From Nephrocerus scutellatus (lineage: Eukaryota; Arthropoda; Insecta; Diptera; Pipunculidae), in assembly GCA_947095585.1 (NCBI GenBank), contig OX352761.1, positions 52,440,019 through 52,504,018 of the forward strand: a stretch of 64,000 nucleotides of DNA. Direction: 5' to 3'. The notes beneath the pieces are model-generated. The model was not told the DNA's origin. It was given only the letters and a program-made list of their open reading frames with translations, and made no database searches. Below are positions 45,886 to 54,835 of this stretch, one piece after another (the stretch's first letter is position 1; each line of letters opens with the position of its first letter). Made by a program: the position numbers and the translations under genes.

Positions 45886-45909
45886 CAAACCTCCTAAAAA
45901 AACACCCAT
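45886..45909 (-). repeat. Right terminal inverted repeat
   Basis: CCTCCTAAAAAAACACCCAT directly before the TA target duplication; complement of the left end with two mismatches. Confidence 0.9.
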
Positions 45910-46460
45910 TATAAGGGTTGTATGTTTTTGTGTTTTTTTGTTCAATGTTCAATGATCTGTTCAAGTAAAAATAAAGGATTAGATCAAACAAGTTAGAACG
46001 GACAAATAACAAAGAAAGAAATAGACGGGGGAAAAGAAAAGAGAAAGAAAGGTGGACGATAGGTTCGAAATATTTCAGCGCCATAAAATTTGATTGGAAA
46101 AATCAGAATTAGATAGCGACCTTGGCCGGCCGACAAAAAGGGACAAACATGTAGCAACAACAAGAAATATTAGAAAAATAGAAAGGAAAGGAGAAAGATG
46201 TTCGCGCCAAAAATCGTTCGAGAAAAAAACCCTTTAAGTCTTTTAAAAATCTCTATATTCAAAACTTGAATTGATTAGCAAGTTGAAATTTAACAGTTCT
46301 AAAAGAAAAGGTGCTAATTCAAGAAAACTCTGTTGTTCGTAGACCTATTCACTTTAACAAAGAAGAATTAACTCGCAAGCTGAAAAATTTAACATTCGTT
46401 GGTGTTTTTAAAAAAAAAGGTGTTTAACCAGAAAGTTCTGTAGATCGTCGAACTATCCAC

Positions 46461-47263
46461 CCTAATAAGGGAAAATTAGATAACAAGCAAAATTTGTACA
46501 TAAGTATCGGATTCAGAAAAAGGCGGTAATTTAACACTTGTGTGTACTGGAGTCAGCCATAAGTGATTTTGAAGCGGCTAATGGTGATCGTCTTAGGGCA
46601 GCGCTTTAGCATCTCAAGTAAATTTTAAATTCACCAAAACTAGAAGAAATTAACGACTGCGCAGTCAGCCTGGAGTCTGGAAGATCTTTTAATATAGCGT
46701 CGTATTGGTTTGAAATTTTTAGAAATTATTTCCTTTCATAGTTTCATTATATAAGAAAATTATATATTATATAAAATTATATAAAAAAAGAGCAACAAGC
46801 TTTACATGATAAATTTAATGATTTGATTTTTTTTGGAGAACTTAATGGTATTTTTTTTCTTTTAATTTAGTAACGGGCATTAAATACATGACTTGTAAAA
46901 TGTTTTTAAAGGGAGATAACATAACATTTAATCTTATTAAAGCAGCTACTTACCCTCCTGAATACTTCTGCCGGCAGGATTCGTTCTGGATAAGCAGTGT
47001 TATAAACGAGGAATTAACTAAGTAAGTTTCTTTTTTGAATTTCTTTATTCTCGTTAAGAACAGTAAAAGAATCGGTAGAATTCCGTCCTATTTAACATTG
47101 ACATCATTATTTGCACGTACATACCTATAATGGAGGTAAATTGTTAGATATAGAATTTAAATTAAATCTGGTTTTGTTTTTAACTTTAAAATTATAGAAA
47201 GAGTTTTGAGAATTTTTAAATTTATGAAATTTTAAAAATGAATAAAAATTGTGAATTCAGTAA
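46461..47263 (+). repeat. ~803-bp tandem duplication, copy 1
   Basis: Starts CCTAATAAGGGAAAATTAG and ends GTGAATTCAGTAAC; almost identical to 47264-48067, with one base of difference in an A run near 46790. The sequence just before it (46405-46460) resembles the end of the 4.24-kb unit. Confidence 0.93.
46871..47021 (+). other. Exon-like segment, copy 1
   Basis: A pyrimidine tract and TTTAATTTAG precede it and GTAAGT follows it. One frame is open through all 151 bases and includes NITFNLIKAATYPPEYF and QDSFWISSVINEE. This looks like an internal exon. However, related sequence in family X copies at about 21490-21560 and 27210-27250 (ATCCTGCYRGCA core, opposite strand) does not keep the frame, so it may only be part of the repeat. 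Confidence 0.3.
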
Positions 47264-48067
47264 CCCTAATAAGGGAAAATTAGATAACAAGCAAAATTTG
47301 TACATAAGTATCGGATTCAGAAAAAGGCGGTAATTTAACACTTGTGTGTACTGGAGTCAGCCATAAGTGATTTTGAAGCGGCTAATGGTGATCGTCTTAG
47401 GGCAGCGCTTTAGCATCTCAAGTAAATTTTAAATTCACCAAAACTAGAAGAAATTAACGACTGCGCAGTCAGCCTGGAGTCTGGAAGATCTTTTAATATA
47501 GCGTCGTATTGGTTTGAAATTTTTAGAAATTATTTCCTTTCATAGTTTCATTATATAAGAAAATTATATATTATATAAAATTATATAAAAAAGAGCAACA
47601 AGCTTTACATGATAAATTTAATGATTTGATTTTTTTTGGAGAACTTAATGGTATTTTTTTTCTTTTAATTTAGTAACGGGCATTAAATACATGACTTGTA
47701 AAATGTTTTTAAAGGGAGATAACATAACATTTAATCTTATTAAAGCAGCTACTTACCCTCCTGAATACTTCTGCCGGCAGGATTCGTTCTGGATAAGCAG
47801 TGTTATAAACGAGGAATTAACTAAGTAAGTTTCTTTTTTGAATTTCTTTATTCTCGTTAAGAACAGTAAAAGAATCGGTAGAATTCCGTCCTATTTAACA
47901 TTGACATCATTATTTGCACGTACATACCTATAATGGAGGTAAATTGTTAGATATAGAATTTAAATTAAATCTGGTTTTGTTTTTAACTTTAAAATTATAG
48001 AAAGAGTTTTGAGAATTTTTAAATTTATGAAATTTTAAAAATGAATAAAAATTGTGAATTCAGTAAC
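47264..48067 (+). repeat. ~803-bp tandem duplication, copy 2
   Basis: Second copy, directly adjoining the first. It contains the same exon-like segment (47674-47824). Confidence 0.93.
47674..47824 (+). other. Exon-like segment, copy 2
   Basis: Identical to 46871-47021, including both splice-like borders, as part of the 803-bp duplication. Confidence 0.3.
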
Positions 48068-48079
48068 TTTTAAAAATAA

Positions 48080-48724
48080 TTGTTGCCTTGGCCAATTGGG
48101 GTTCAAGGTGAACGGTTCTACTAATAAACATTACTTTCCGCTCACCAGGTTGAATAATCACCATGAGTGAGTAGGAAACTTTGGCATGGGGTGTGGCTGG
48201 GGTCATTGATCTACGTGTGAGTATCCAACGCCGGTCCAAAATGACTTAGACTGACACGACATTCAGACCGATTTTCAAACCGGTGGACAGAACACATTTG
48301 GTCAAATCCTTAGCGTTCGTTTGAGGCTTCGGTACAACTTCATATAGGTCATTCTTTTCATAGTTTTTAGTTTAGATTTAGGATAAACACTCTTATGAAA
48401 TACAGATATTTCATAAAAAAAATTAGCTTGTAAAAATAGATTTAATTTAACCATAGTTTAGTGTAAGTTACCAGAAAAGAATGACCTGCATGAACTTGGA
48501 CCGAAGGACATTTCGTTATACCCCTTCCTCTTTTCTAAATTCTCTCATTTATCCCTACCCTTTTTACATAACAGACACGATAAAATTAAAATTTTTGTTA
48601 ATGACGAGGTGTCACTGGTAAGTGACAAGGACCACCCGTCCGGCTAGCTTAGCCGAGCAACCGCGAGCGTGTCGCGACGTCTTTGGCAGTGGCAGAAACC
48701 CTAGTGGGACCTCGCTTCATAACA
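48080..48724 (+). repeat. Family X LTR end (5' LTR of Ty3 element X), copy C
   Basis: Ends GGGACCTCGCTTCATAACA directly before a primer-binding site. Complementary to the start of copy B at 26341. It contains the perfect inverted repeat AGGTCATTCTTTT / AAAAGAATGACCT (48346-48358 and 48475-48487). The left edge is unclear because the tandem duplication and array lie there. Confidence 0.7.
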
Positions 48725-48726
48725 AA

Positions 48727-48740
48727 TGGCGCCCAACGAA
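48727..48740 (+). promoter_or_regulatory. Primer-binding site of element X
   Basis: TGGCGCCCAACGAA begins two bases after the LTR end CATAACA. TGGCGCCCAACG-type sites are known in Ty3 elements of the mdg3/blastopia group. Confidence 0.75.
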
Positions 48741-49592
48741 GAGCTCTACCAATTGTCCTCAAAAGGCAGGAATTTCCTTAAGGAAGTTCCTGGCTTTTGA
48801 CAGATAATGGTAGCACTGTACATCTAACACATAGACTCCCCAATTTTCCTTTTTATTTCATTTTTTTTTCTCAAAGTTTTGTTTTCTTTTAATTTTAAAT
48901 TTTCCAACAATTCCTATCCTTTAACCCTCATCAATAGTAGACAGGATAGGACAGTACAACACATATATCTACTGCTCTCCCGGGAAGTTGGCAATTCCAA
49001 TTCATGGAATTTATTTATTCCTGAATCTCGTGGGGCTAACTTTCTTGGAGACAAAAGTAGTCACTTACAAAATTTCGGTTGGGGTTGATTGGAGTCAGAC
49101 TCTAGTCAGCCTGACCACTGAAATGACAAGAACGCGACAGGGGAGCAGAGGGCAGCCGTTACAACCGTACAATTAGTACGTGTAAGCGTGGGCCAACTGT
49201 CCCTTTTGCATTTATGTGGGGTTATTCCTATTCATGGCAGGTCGGCCTCATCATAGAGGCTCCTCGCCATTGCTTTGAGCTGCGATCTGCCGAGATGGGA
49301 ATAAGCCTCCAGTGACGACAGACCACAAGAGCGTTAAGAGAGCCGACTGTGATTTGACGGACAGGACAAAGACTGACAATTATTGGAACTGGAGCGTTGG
49401 AGGCGAGCACGGGTAATTACTCTAGCTACATACCAGTCCACTAAAATTTCTAATTTAAATTCTTTTTAAAACCATTTACTAAAGTAAAGAATAAAGACTC
49501 AAAATCAATCGGGTTTTAAATTTGTTTCTTTAAAAGGAAAGGAAGGGAATAAATAATAAATCTAAAGTCAAGAATAAATTGTTTTTTTATAC
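48741..49592 (+). other. Leader of element X
   Basis: Region between PBS and gag, with no open frame that looks coding. Length (~850 bp) is generous for an untranslated leader. Confidence 0.5.
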
Positions 49593-50861
49593 ATGCCTAG
49601 TAATAGGAAAACTGGGGCTATCCCGAAAGATCTTCCTGACATAGGGCAGGGATTGCGAACGAGGCAAAGAACTCGTGAGCTCCTAGACCAAAGGGGCACT
49701 TATGGTCAAAATGGTAACAGGTTAGGTAGACAAGAATCCGAGCGTCAGGGCGAGTTCTTACTAGGCCAAACTGAGGAGCCTTTAGACTCGATAATTGACG
49801 CAAGGCCCAACGATGCTACTTTACACAAAAATAGGCAAGCAGAAGTAGGGCAAGGTAATGGAGAAGTTATGTTGTTCAACCTGATTAACCGGAACAATTT
49901 TGACGATAAGGGGGCTACAGCGAATCCAATCCCTCGTAAGACTCAAAGAGCTGTAGCGCCAGACGTGAGTAGTGATCTAGTAAGTCTTATTCAGGAGGCA
50001 GTCTCGGGCGTGGTCCAAAGGGATCAAATAAAATTGAGTTCCATTTTCTCAAAAAAGCTGGAAGAAATAAACACCAGCTTGAACGAGAAGCTAGAGATGT
50101 TGTCTCACAAAGTTGAAACGCTTGAGTTGCAACAGAATTATGGGGAGAATAGGCGTGCTCCTCAAGGGTCTACCCCTAGAATCCAGCCACCATCAAGACA
50201 CGTCCAGACCCAAAATAACAGGTTACCGATCAGCGAGAACTCTACCGGCGTTGAATTTTCGCGTCCAAAGTGTGATTTACACAAATGGAACATAAAGTTC
50301 AATGGGACAAAAAAATCGATGCCGGTAGAGAGCTTCATTTTCCGCATCGAAACGATGCAGCGGAGATTAAGCGTCTGCGAGGAACAATTGTTCAACCAAG
50401 TCCACTACCTTCTGTCCAGAGTAGCCGAGAGATGGTACTGGCAGTTCCTCGAGGAACACGCCGACGACCACTTTCTGAACTACTTCGACCTCAAAAGGGA
50501 ATTATTGCGGCAGTTTAGGGAATCGGGCTCAGACCATGAGATAATGCGGGAAATCATGGATAGAAAGCAGATGCCTGGCGAGACGTGTGACGAGTTTTTC
50601 GCAAATGTGAAATCCCTCGTGCTCCAAATGCGAAACAAGCTACCTGAAAGGGAACTTGTAACCATCCTCAGGCAAAATCTCCGCGACAAAATTGCAACTT
50701 TGATTTTCGGCTGTTCTCTGTTCTCTCTTTCCGATTTACAATCGGCTTGTCGGAGAGCAGAGAAAAATTTCGACGCAAGAGAAAGCCATAATAAAAAAAA
50801 TATGTTAATGAAATGCAGTCTGAAACCAGGGATGACGAATGTACTAACAGAGACAACATAG
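49593..50861 (+). CDS. gag: Gag of Ty3 element X (422 codons)
   Basis: An uninterrupted frame. The N-terminal ~110 residues are polar with a short coiled-coil-like stretch at about 150-185 (KKLEEINTSLNEKLEMLSHK). The capsid region at about 225-400 has KWNIKFNGTKKSMPVESFIF, LLSRVAERWYWQFLEEH, LRQFRESGSDHEIMREIMD and FANVKSLVLQM, all typical of Ty3 Gag. The zinc domain follows in another frame, so the natural C-terminus is probably cut by a frameshift near 50800. Starts with ATG at 49593 after a long leader. Confidence 0.85.
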   Translation: MPSNRKTGAIPKDLPDIGQGLRTRQRTRELLDQRGTYGQNGNRLGRQESERQGEFLLGQTEEPLDSIIDARPNDATLHKNRQAEVGQGNGEVMLFNLINRNNFDDKGATANPIPRKTQRAVAPDVSSDLVSLIQEAVSGVVQRDQIKLSSIFSKKLEEINTSLNEKLEMLSHKVETLELQQNYGENRRAPQGSTPRIQPPSRHVQTQNNRLPISENSTGVEFSRPKCDLHKWNIKFNGTKKSMPVESFIFRIETMQRRLSVCEEQLFNQVHYLLSRVAERWYWQFLEEHADDHFLNYFDLKRELLRQFRESGSDHEIMREIMDRKQMPGETCDEFFANVKSLVLQMRNKLPERELVTILRQNLRDKIATLIFGCSLFSLSDLQSACRRAEKNFDARESHNKKNMLMKCSLKPGMTNVLTETT

Positions 50862-51148
50862 AGGCATGTACGGATATGTGTGCATTAAAAACTAACTACC
50901 ACAAAAATAAAGTAAATACAGTTAACAACAAGAATACTAACGGTAGAAACAATGTGTGTGGTGATGGCTCAAATCCTTGTTCGTCCAGTTTTCACTCTTT
51001 AGTCTGTTTTCAATGTGGCTTGTCCAATACATCAGTGTTTGTATGTCCTTCGTGTAAAGCCAAAGCGGAAAACACGCTGATGGGCGATGCATCCGTCCAT
51101 CAGACAAGCTCCTGGAGGACAAGAACCAAATGCAATAAAAAATTTTAA
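50813..51148 (+). pseudogene. Element X nucleocapsid zinc region
   Basis: The frame holds LVCFQCGLSNTSVFVCPSC (about 51000-51060), paired CxxC motifs as at the end of Gag in this lineage. It is out of frame with gag, with which it overlaps by 49 bases, and ends at 51146-51148. Confidence 0.7.
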
Positions 51149-51229
51149 ATGATTAGACTTAGGCGACAAAGAAAAGATAGACATACAGACAATACCAACC
51201 AGAAAGAGTCTCCACAGGCATATCCTCGA

Positions 51230-51560
51230 ATATGAAGAAGCGCGTAGAAGGATCTTCTTTGAAGATCCTGAACTAGATGAAACAAAAAAGAAAAATGTTA
51301 GTAAAATTAGGAGACTACGCGAAAAATTTAAAGAAAAAAGAAATAGGTTTAGGAGTCTAGAGGCCACTGTCCTACAGACAGACGACGATAACCGACCATA
51401 CGCGAAGGTCAAATTACTAGACGAAATGGTGTTAGGTCTTTTGGACAGTGGCGCATCTGTAAGTTGTTTAGGGAAGGGGGCAATAAAGTTTATCGAAGAC
51501 AATAGTCTTCAGATCAAAACAATTAATTGCAATATACGGACAGCGGAAAGAGACAAAATA
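51230..51560 (+). pseudogene. Element X protease segment
   Basis: One frame without an ATG reads EYEEARRRIFFEDPELDE, RPYAKVKLLDEM and the protease motif LLDSGASVSCLGKGA (catalytic Asp at about 51447). It ends at a TAA near 51560. Equivalent to the Y protease at 61150-61190. Confidence 0.8.
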
Positions 51561-51658
51561 TAATAGGCACAGTGACCATTCCAATAGCCTGGAGGAACAG
51601 AACAGAACATTTAGAATTTTATGTTGTTCCGTCTCTACAACAAGCACTTTAACTCGGA

Positions 51659-52501
51659 GTGAATTTGTGGAAAACCTTTAAAGTTGCTCCGGATATCATC
51701 TCCGAGATAGATATTCCAGACACGACGACGAACACAGACCCGATGATGCGGACTCTCTCGCCAGCACAAACGGAGGCACTACAGGCGGTGAAGGCTAAGT
51801 ACCCGTCCTACGCAAAACTTGGCATCGGAGAGACAAGCCTGGAGGAGCATGTGATCGAGACCGCCGAAGTGGAGCCGATCAAACAGAGGCACTACCCAGT
51901 GTCTCCGGCGATCCAGGAGCTTCTCTTCGACGAGCTCGATCGTATGATTTCTTTGGGAGTAATCGAACAGAGTCAGAGTGCGTGGAGTTCTCCGGTTGTG
52001 CTGGTCAGAAAACCTGGCAAAAACAGGCTGTGCCTAGACTCGCGTAAAGTTAACGCGGTTGCAAAAAAAGACGCGTACCCGTTGCCCCATATTGAAGGGT
52101 TGTTGAGCCGCTTGAAAGACACTCGGTTTATTTCGGGGATCGACCTGAAGGACGCCTTCACAGTCCCTGGGCGGCCACTGTATCAATTTACAGTGATGCC
52201 ATTTGGACTGTGCAATGCTGCCCAGAGAATGTGTCGGCTTGTGGACAGGGTGATACCGTCAAGGCTCAAGGTCAATGTTTTTGTGTTCCTTGACGATCTC
52301 CTTGTCTGCTCTACGGACTTCGAAAACCATATGGGTTTGCTAGAGGACGTCGCTGAGTGTCTTCGTAATGCTGGCTTAACAATAAACGTAGAGAAAAGCA
52401 AATGCTGCCGGAAAGAAATAAAATACCTTGGGTATATGGGCGACGGGTGCTTTAGGACGGATCCAGCAAAGGTTACCAGTGGAGGAGTTTCCAGTTCCTA
52501 A
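51659..52501 (+). pseudogene. Element X reverse transcriptase, with palm deletion
   Basis: 280 codons. Fingers with SAWSSPVVLVRKPGKNRLCL and DAYPLPHIEGLL; palm with GIDLKDAF, then TVPGRPLYQF without the ~15 residues (WQIPL...KTAF) normally between them, an in-frame deletion. MPFGLCNAAQRMCRLVDRVI and the catalytic box FVFLDDLLV (about 52280-52306) follow, then KYLGYMGDGCFRTDP. After 52490 the frame shifts. RT would probably be inactive without the deleted strand. Confidence 0.88.
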
Positions 52502-52559
52502 TACTCCGAAAAAACTCAGACGGTACCTGGGAATGACGGGATGGTAGCGCAGGTTCATC

Positions 52560-53048
52560 CCAAACTTTTCATCGATGACTGCTCCAATGACAGATTGTCT
52601 GAAAAAAGGCAAAGACTTTAGAATGACTGACATGGCAATTAAAGCATTTGACGAGCTCAAACAGCACTTGATTACGGCACCGATTTTGACTAACCAAGAT
52701 TTTTCAAAACATTTCTACATTCAATGTGATGCATCCACAACAGGCGTCGGTAGTGTCCTTTTTCAGATCGACACAGAAGGAAGAGAGAGGCCAATAGCCT
52801 ATATCTCACAAAAGCTCAACTCTGCACAGAGGAATTATAGCGTCACTGAGTTAGAGTGCTATGCGGCAGTCCTCAGTGTCCAAAAATTCCGTGCTTACGT
52901 TGAATTGCTACCCTTCACTATAATAACGGACCATGCTAGCTTAAAGTGGCTGATGTCGCAAAAGGATGGAGTCTGAAGCTACAAGCATTCAATTTTTCCA
53001 TTGAACACAGAAAGGGCACTCAAAACGTTGTTCCCGACGCTCAATGAC
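52560..53048 (+). pseudogene. Element X RNase H
   Basis: The frame 52575-52976 has FYIQCDASTTGVGSVLFQ (catalytic Asp near 52731), AYISQKLNSAQRNYSVTELE (Glu) and TIITDHASLKWLMSQ (Asp). It ends at a TGA, but the next frame continues the domain end (IEHRKGTQNVVPDA) to 53042. One frameshift at about 52970. Confidence 0.85.
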
Positions 53049-53340
53049 AATTGACGTTAACAATTTTATTAAGGACTGTGATACATGCAAGGCCTGCGGT
53101 CTACTCACCGCAGGCCAATGCCTCAGAGCGTGTGAACCGTAGCGTACTGACTAAGATCCGTTCGTACCTTGGAAGTGACCAACGCGACTGGGACAAGCAT
53201 ATTAGCTTTGCGGCATTTTCATTGCGAAGTGTTGCGCACGAAGCTACGAATCTAGAGCTGTATTATGCTGTGTTCGGCTTCCAAATGGCACAGAATGGAT
53301 CTGCTTTCGACCTAATGCGACGGTTAAACGAAGTTAAAAA
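53049..53340 (+). pseudogene. Element X integrase fragment
   Basis: Starts with the end of the zinc domain (NFIKDCDTCKA in one frame), then jumps to the end of the catalytic core: VYSPQANASERVNRSVLTKI with the catalytic Glu near 53129, then DWDKHISFAAFSLRS and LYYAVFG. Both catalytic Asp positions are deleted. The frame runs on into the LINE fragment. Confidence 0.85.
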
Positions 53341-54300
53341 CTCAGACCACCAGCAGCACTAGAAAAACTACTAGGACTCATACCTCTTCACTTACACATA
53401 AAAAGTGAAGAGGGAGCAAGAGCCATTTCACTCAAGGTAACCAACCAACTCAAAATCAACAGACTAGGACATACAAGCATCATCACCAAAATCAATTTGG
53501 GAAGCGAATTTTTCCTCCAATCAGATTCAATGATAAAAACAACTAATTTCCAAAGGAACTTCTCAATTAAAGTACCGGACCGTAATCAAGTTGAAAATAT
53601 CATAAATAATCTTTCCAATCATGCATCTATCTGGTACACAGATGGATCCAAAACAAACTCAGGAACAGGGGCAGGGGTATTCGGACCCAGAATCAAATTA
53701 CGTATACCCCTAGGAAAATCCCCAACCATTTTCCAGGCAGAAACAACAGCATTAGAAGCCTGCACACTAGAATGTATAAAGAGAAAATATAGGAGAACCG
53801 AGATCTATATGATCTCCGATAGTCAGGCCGCTTTACTAGCGCTGAAAGGCCCGGTTTTCAATTCAAAAATAACGTGGAGCTGCTACTGCCACCTAAACGA
53901 ACTGGCAAAAACCAACAAGGTCAACCTGATGTGATCCCCAGGTCATTCAGGCATTTATGGGAACGCGACAGCAGACCTCTGCGCAAAAGAAGGCGCGGAA
54001 GAGACCTTTACTGGCCCCGAGCCAAGCATAGCCTTCAACAAAAGCCACCTAAAAAATAAAATAAAGAAGTGGGCCAGAACACATACTATTTATATGTGAT
54101 GCCCTCACCCGGAAAAGACTTCAATACCTCAAGGCTCACACAGTTCTATGGCAGAATGCCAGACCTATCGATATATTGGCATTCATAAGAGGACTAGGCC
54201 ACCACATAATGTGGTAGACATCTGGGACGCACAATAGACATTAAGGTCGCAGTGCACAAGGCTCTAAAGCCCACAAACAATAACATAACATAACATAAAT
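53341..54300 (+). pseudogene. 5'-truncated non-LTR retrotransposon (RNase H end, TAACA tail)
   Basis: From 53341 the plus frame reads PAALEKLLGLIPLHLHIK (region before RNase H), then SIWYTDGSKTNSGTGAGVFG (first catalytic Asp near 53640), FQAETTALEAC (Glu) and YMISDSQAALLALKG (Asp). A TGA at 53932-53934 replaces the expected Trp before SPGHSGIYGNATADLCAKEG, which continues in frame. The 3' end is a short (ACATA)n run at about 54278-54298. The 5' truncation and simple-repeat tail are standard for an inserted LINE copy. Confidence 0.87.
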
Positions 54301-54835
54301 CTCTGACAAGAGAGGCTTCGGTTCTCTTATCAGAGTAGTGGAGTATAAGGTTTTCTTTTATACTATCCCAGATCATAGGAGTCCCATACATGTTGAGAAC
54401 CTCGTTTGCCTGGCGCACGACTTTGTTCCTTATTGCTCTTAGCAGAATCTGTCCATATGGGGTGCTATCTGTTCCCCTGATATAGAGTAGGATCTCCTCG
54501 ACATTCCTGAGGAATTCGTACAATAGTCGTGGGTCACCATCGAACCTTGGGATGTCTTTGATAGCATCGGGAATTCTAAGTGAATTGAAAATATCCGTGT
54601 GATTAACGGGAATTTGGGCAGAGCCAGCGGTTGCGGGTGGGTTTTGTGAGCCCGAAGTGTTAGGGTATTCGGTATTCATAATGTCAGCGAACGATCCAGA
54701 GGAAGTGGAGTTGGAGGAATCGTCTTTTTCATATATCTCTCTAAGAGACGTTATACTTCTATGTATGTTTCTGTGTATGGTTCTAAGATTGTATGGAAAA
54801 CTTTTCTTTTGCCTATCTTTGGGTTGCTTAGTCAT
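54299..54835 (-). pseudogene. Errantivirus/gypsy-type gag, truncated
   Basis: On the minus strand from an ATG at 54833-54835: a Ser/Asn-rich N-terminus, then DIPRFDGDPRLLYEFLRNVE, AIRNKVVRQANEVLNMYGTP and LILHYSDKRTEASLVRDL, the capsid core of gypsy-type Gag. The similarity ends where the LINE tail begins (about 54299), and the open frame beyond that is only LINE antisense. Its pol is absent. Could belong to the same lineage as the Z remnants, which lack gag, but this cannot be tested here. Confidence 0.8.

Larger units (their letters stand above)
44617..45909 (-). mobile_element. Intact Tc1/mariner-superfamily transposon (1,293 bp, DD36D)
   Basis: Terminal inverted repeats read ACGGGTGTTTTTTTAAGAGG on the left and, complemented, ATGGGTGTTTTTTTAGGAGG on the right. 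TA flanks both ends (44615-44616 and 45910-45911). The other three array units show the empty site with a single TA. One open transposase gene fills most of the element. An uninterrupted gene and clean ends mean a young insertion, later than the array or at least later than the split of unit 4. Confidence 0.95.
40878..46404 (+). repeat. Tandem array unit 4 (about 4,232 bp plus a 1,293-bp transposon)
   Basis: Direct copy interrupted by the transposon at 44617-45909. Its left part carries unit 2/3 variants (for example TGTCGCTGAGCAGC). Its middle, about 42630-43140, carries unit 1 variants (ACATTTTATTTG, GGTCTTATTAAA, AAATGATTGG), so it is a mosaic. It ends at CATTCGTTGGTG and then changes to unrelated sequence, marking the right edge of the array. 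Confidence 0.93.
48080..53340 (+). mobile_element. Ty3 retrotransposon X (internally deleted, no 3' LTR)
   Basis: LTR end, PBS, gag, NC, protease, RT, RNase H and an integrase piece occur in Ty3 order. Deletions hit the RT palm and most of the integrase. At about 53340 the element stops abruptly at a non-LTR fragment and no 3' LTR follows. Protein motifs (RPYAK-K-L, LDSGASVSCLG, DLKDAF, FLDDLL) are the same as in element Y, so the two are one lineage. Confidence 0.85.

Noticed and set aside
45809..46084. Upstream extension of the transposase frame to 453 codons
   Set aside because: The extra 92 codons lie mostly outside the element's right TIR, in array sequence that is also present without the transposon in the other units. 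The Met at 45808 precedes the conserved N-terminal HTH.
53874..54059. Separate 61-aa Arg-rich plus-strand gene
   Set aside because: It is another reading frame of the LINE RNase H end, whose own frame continues after the TGA at 53932.
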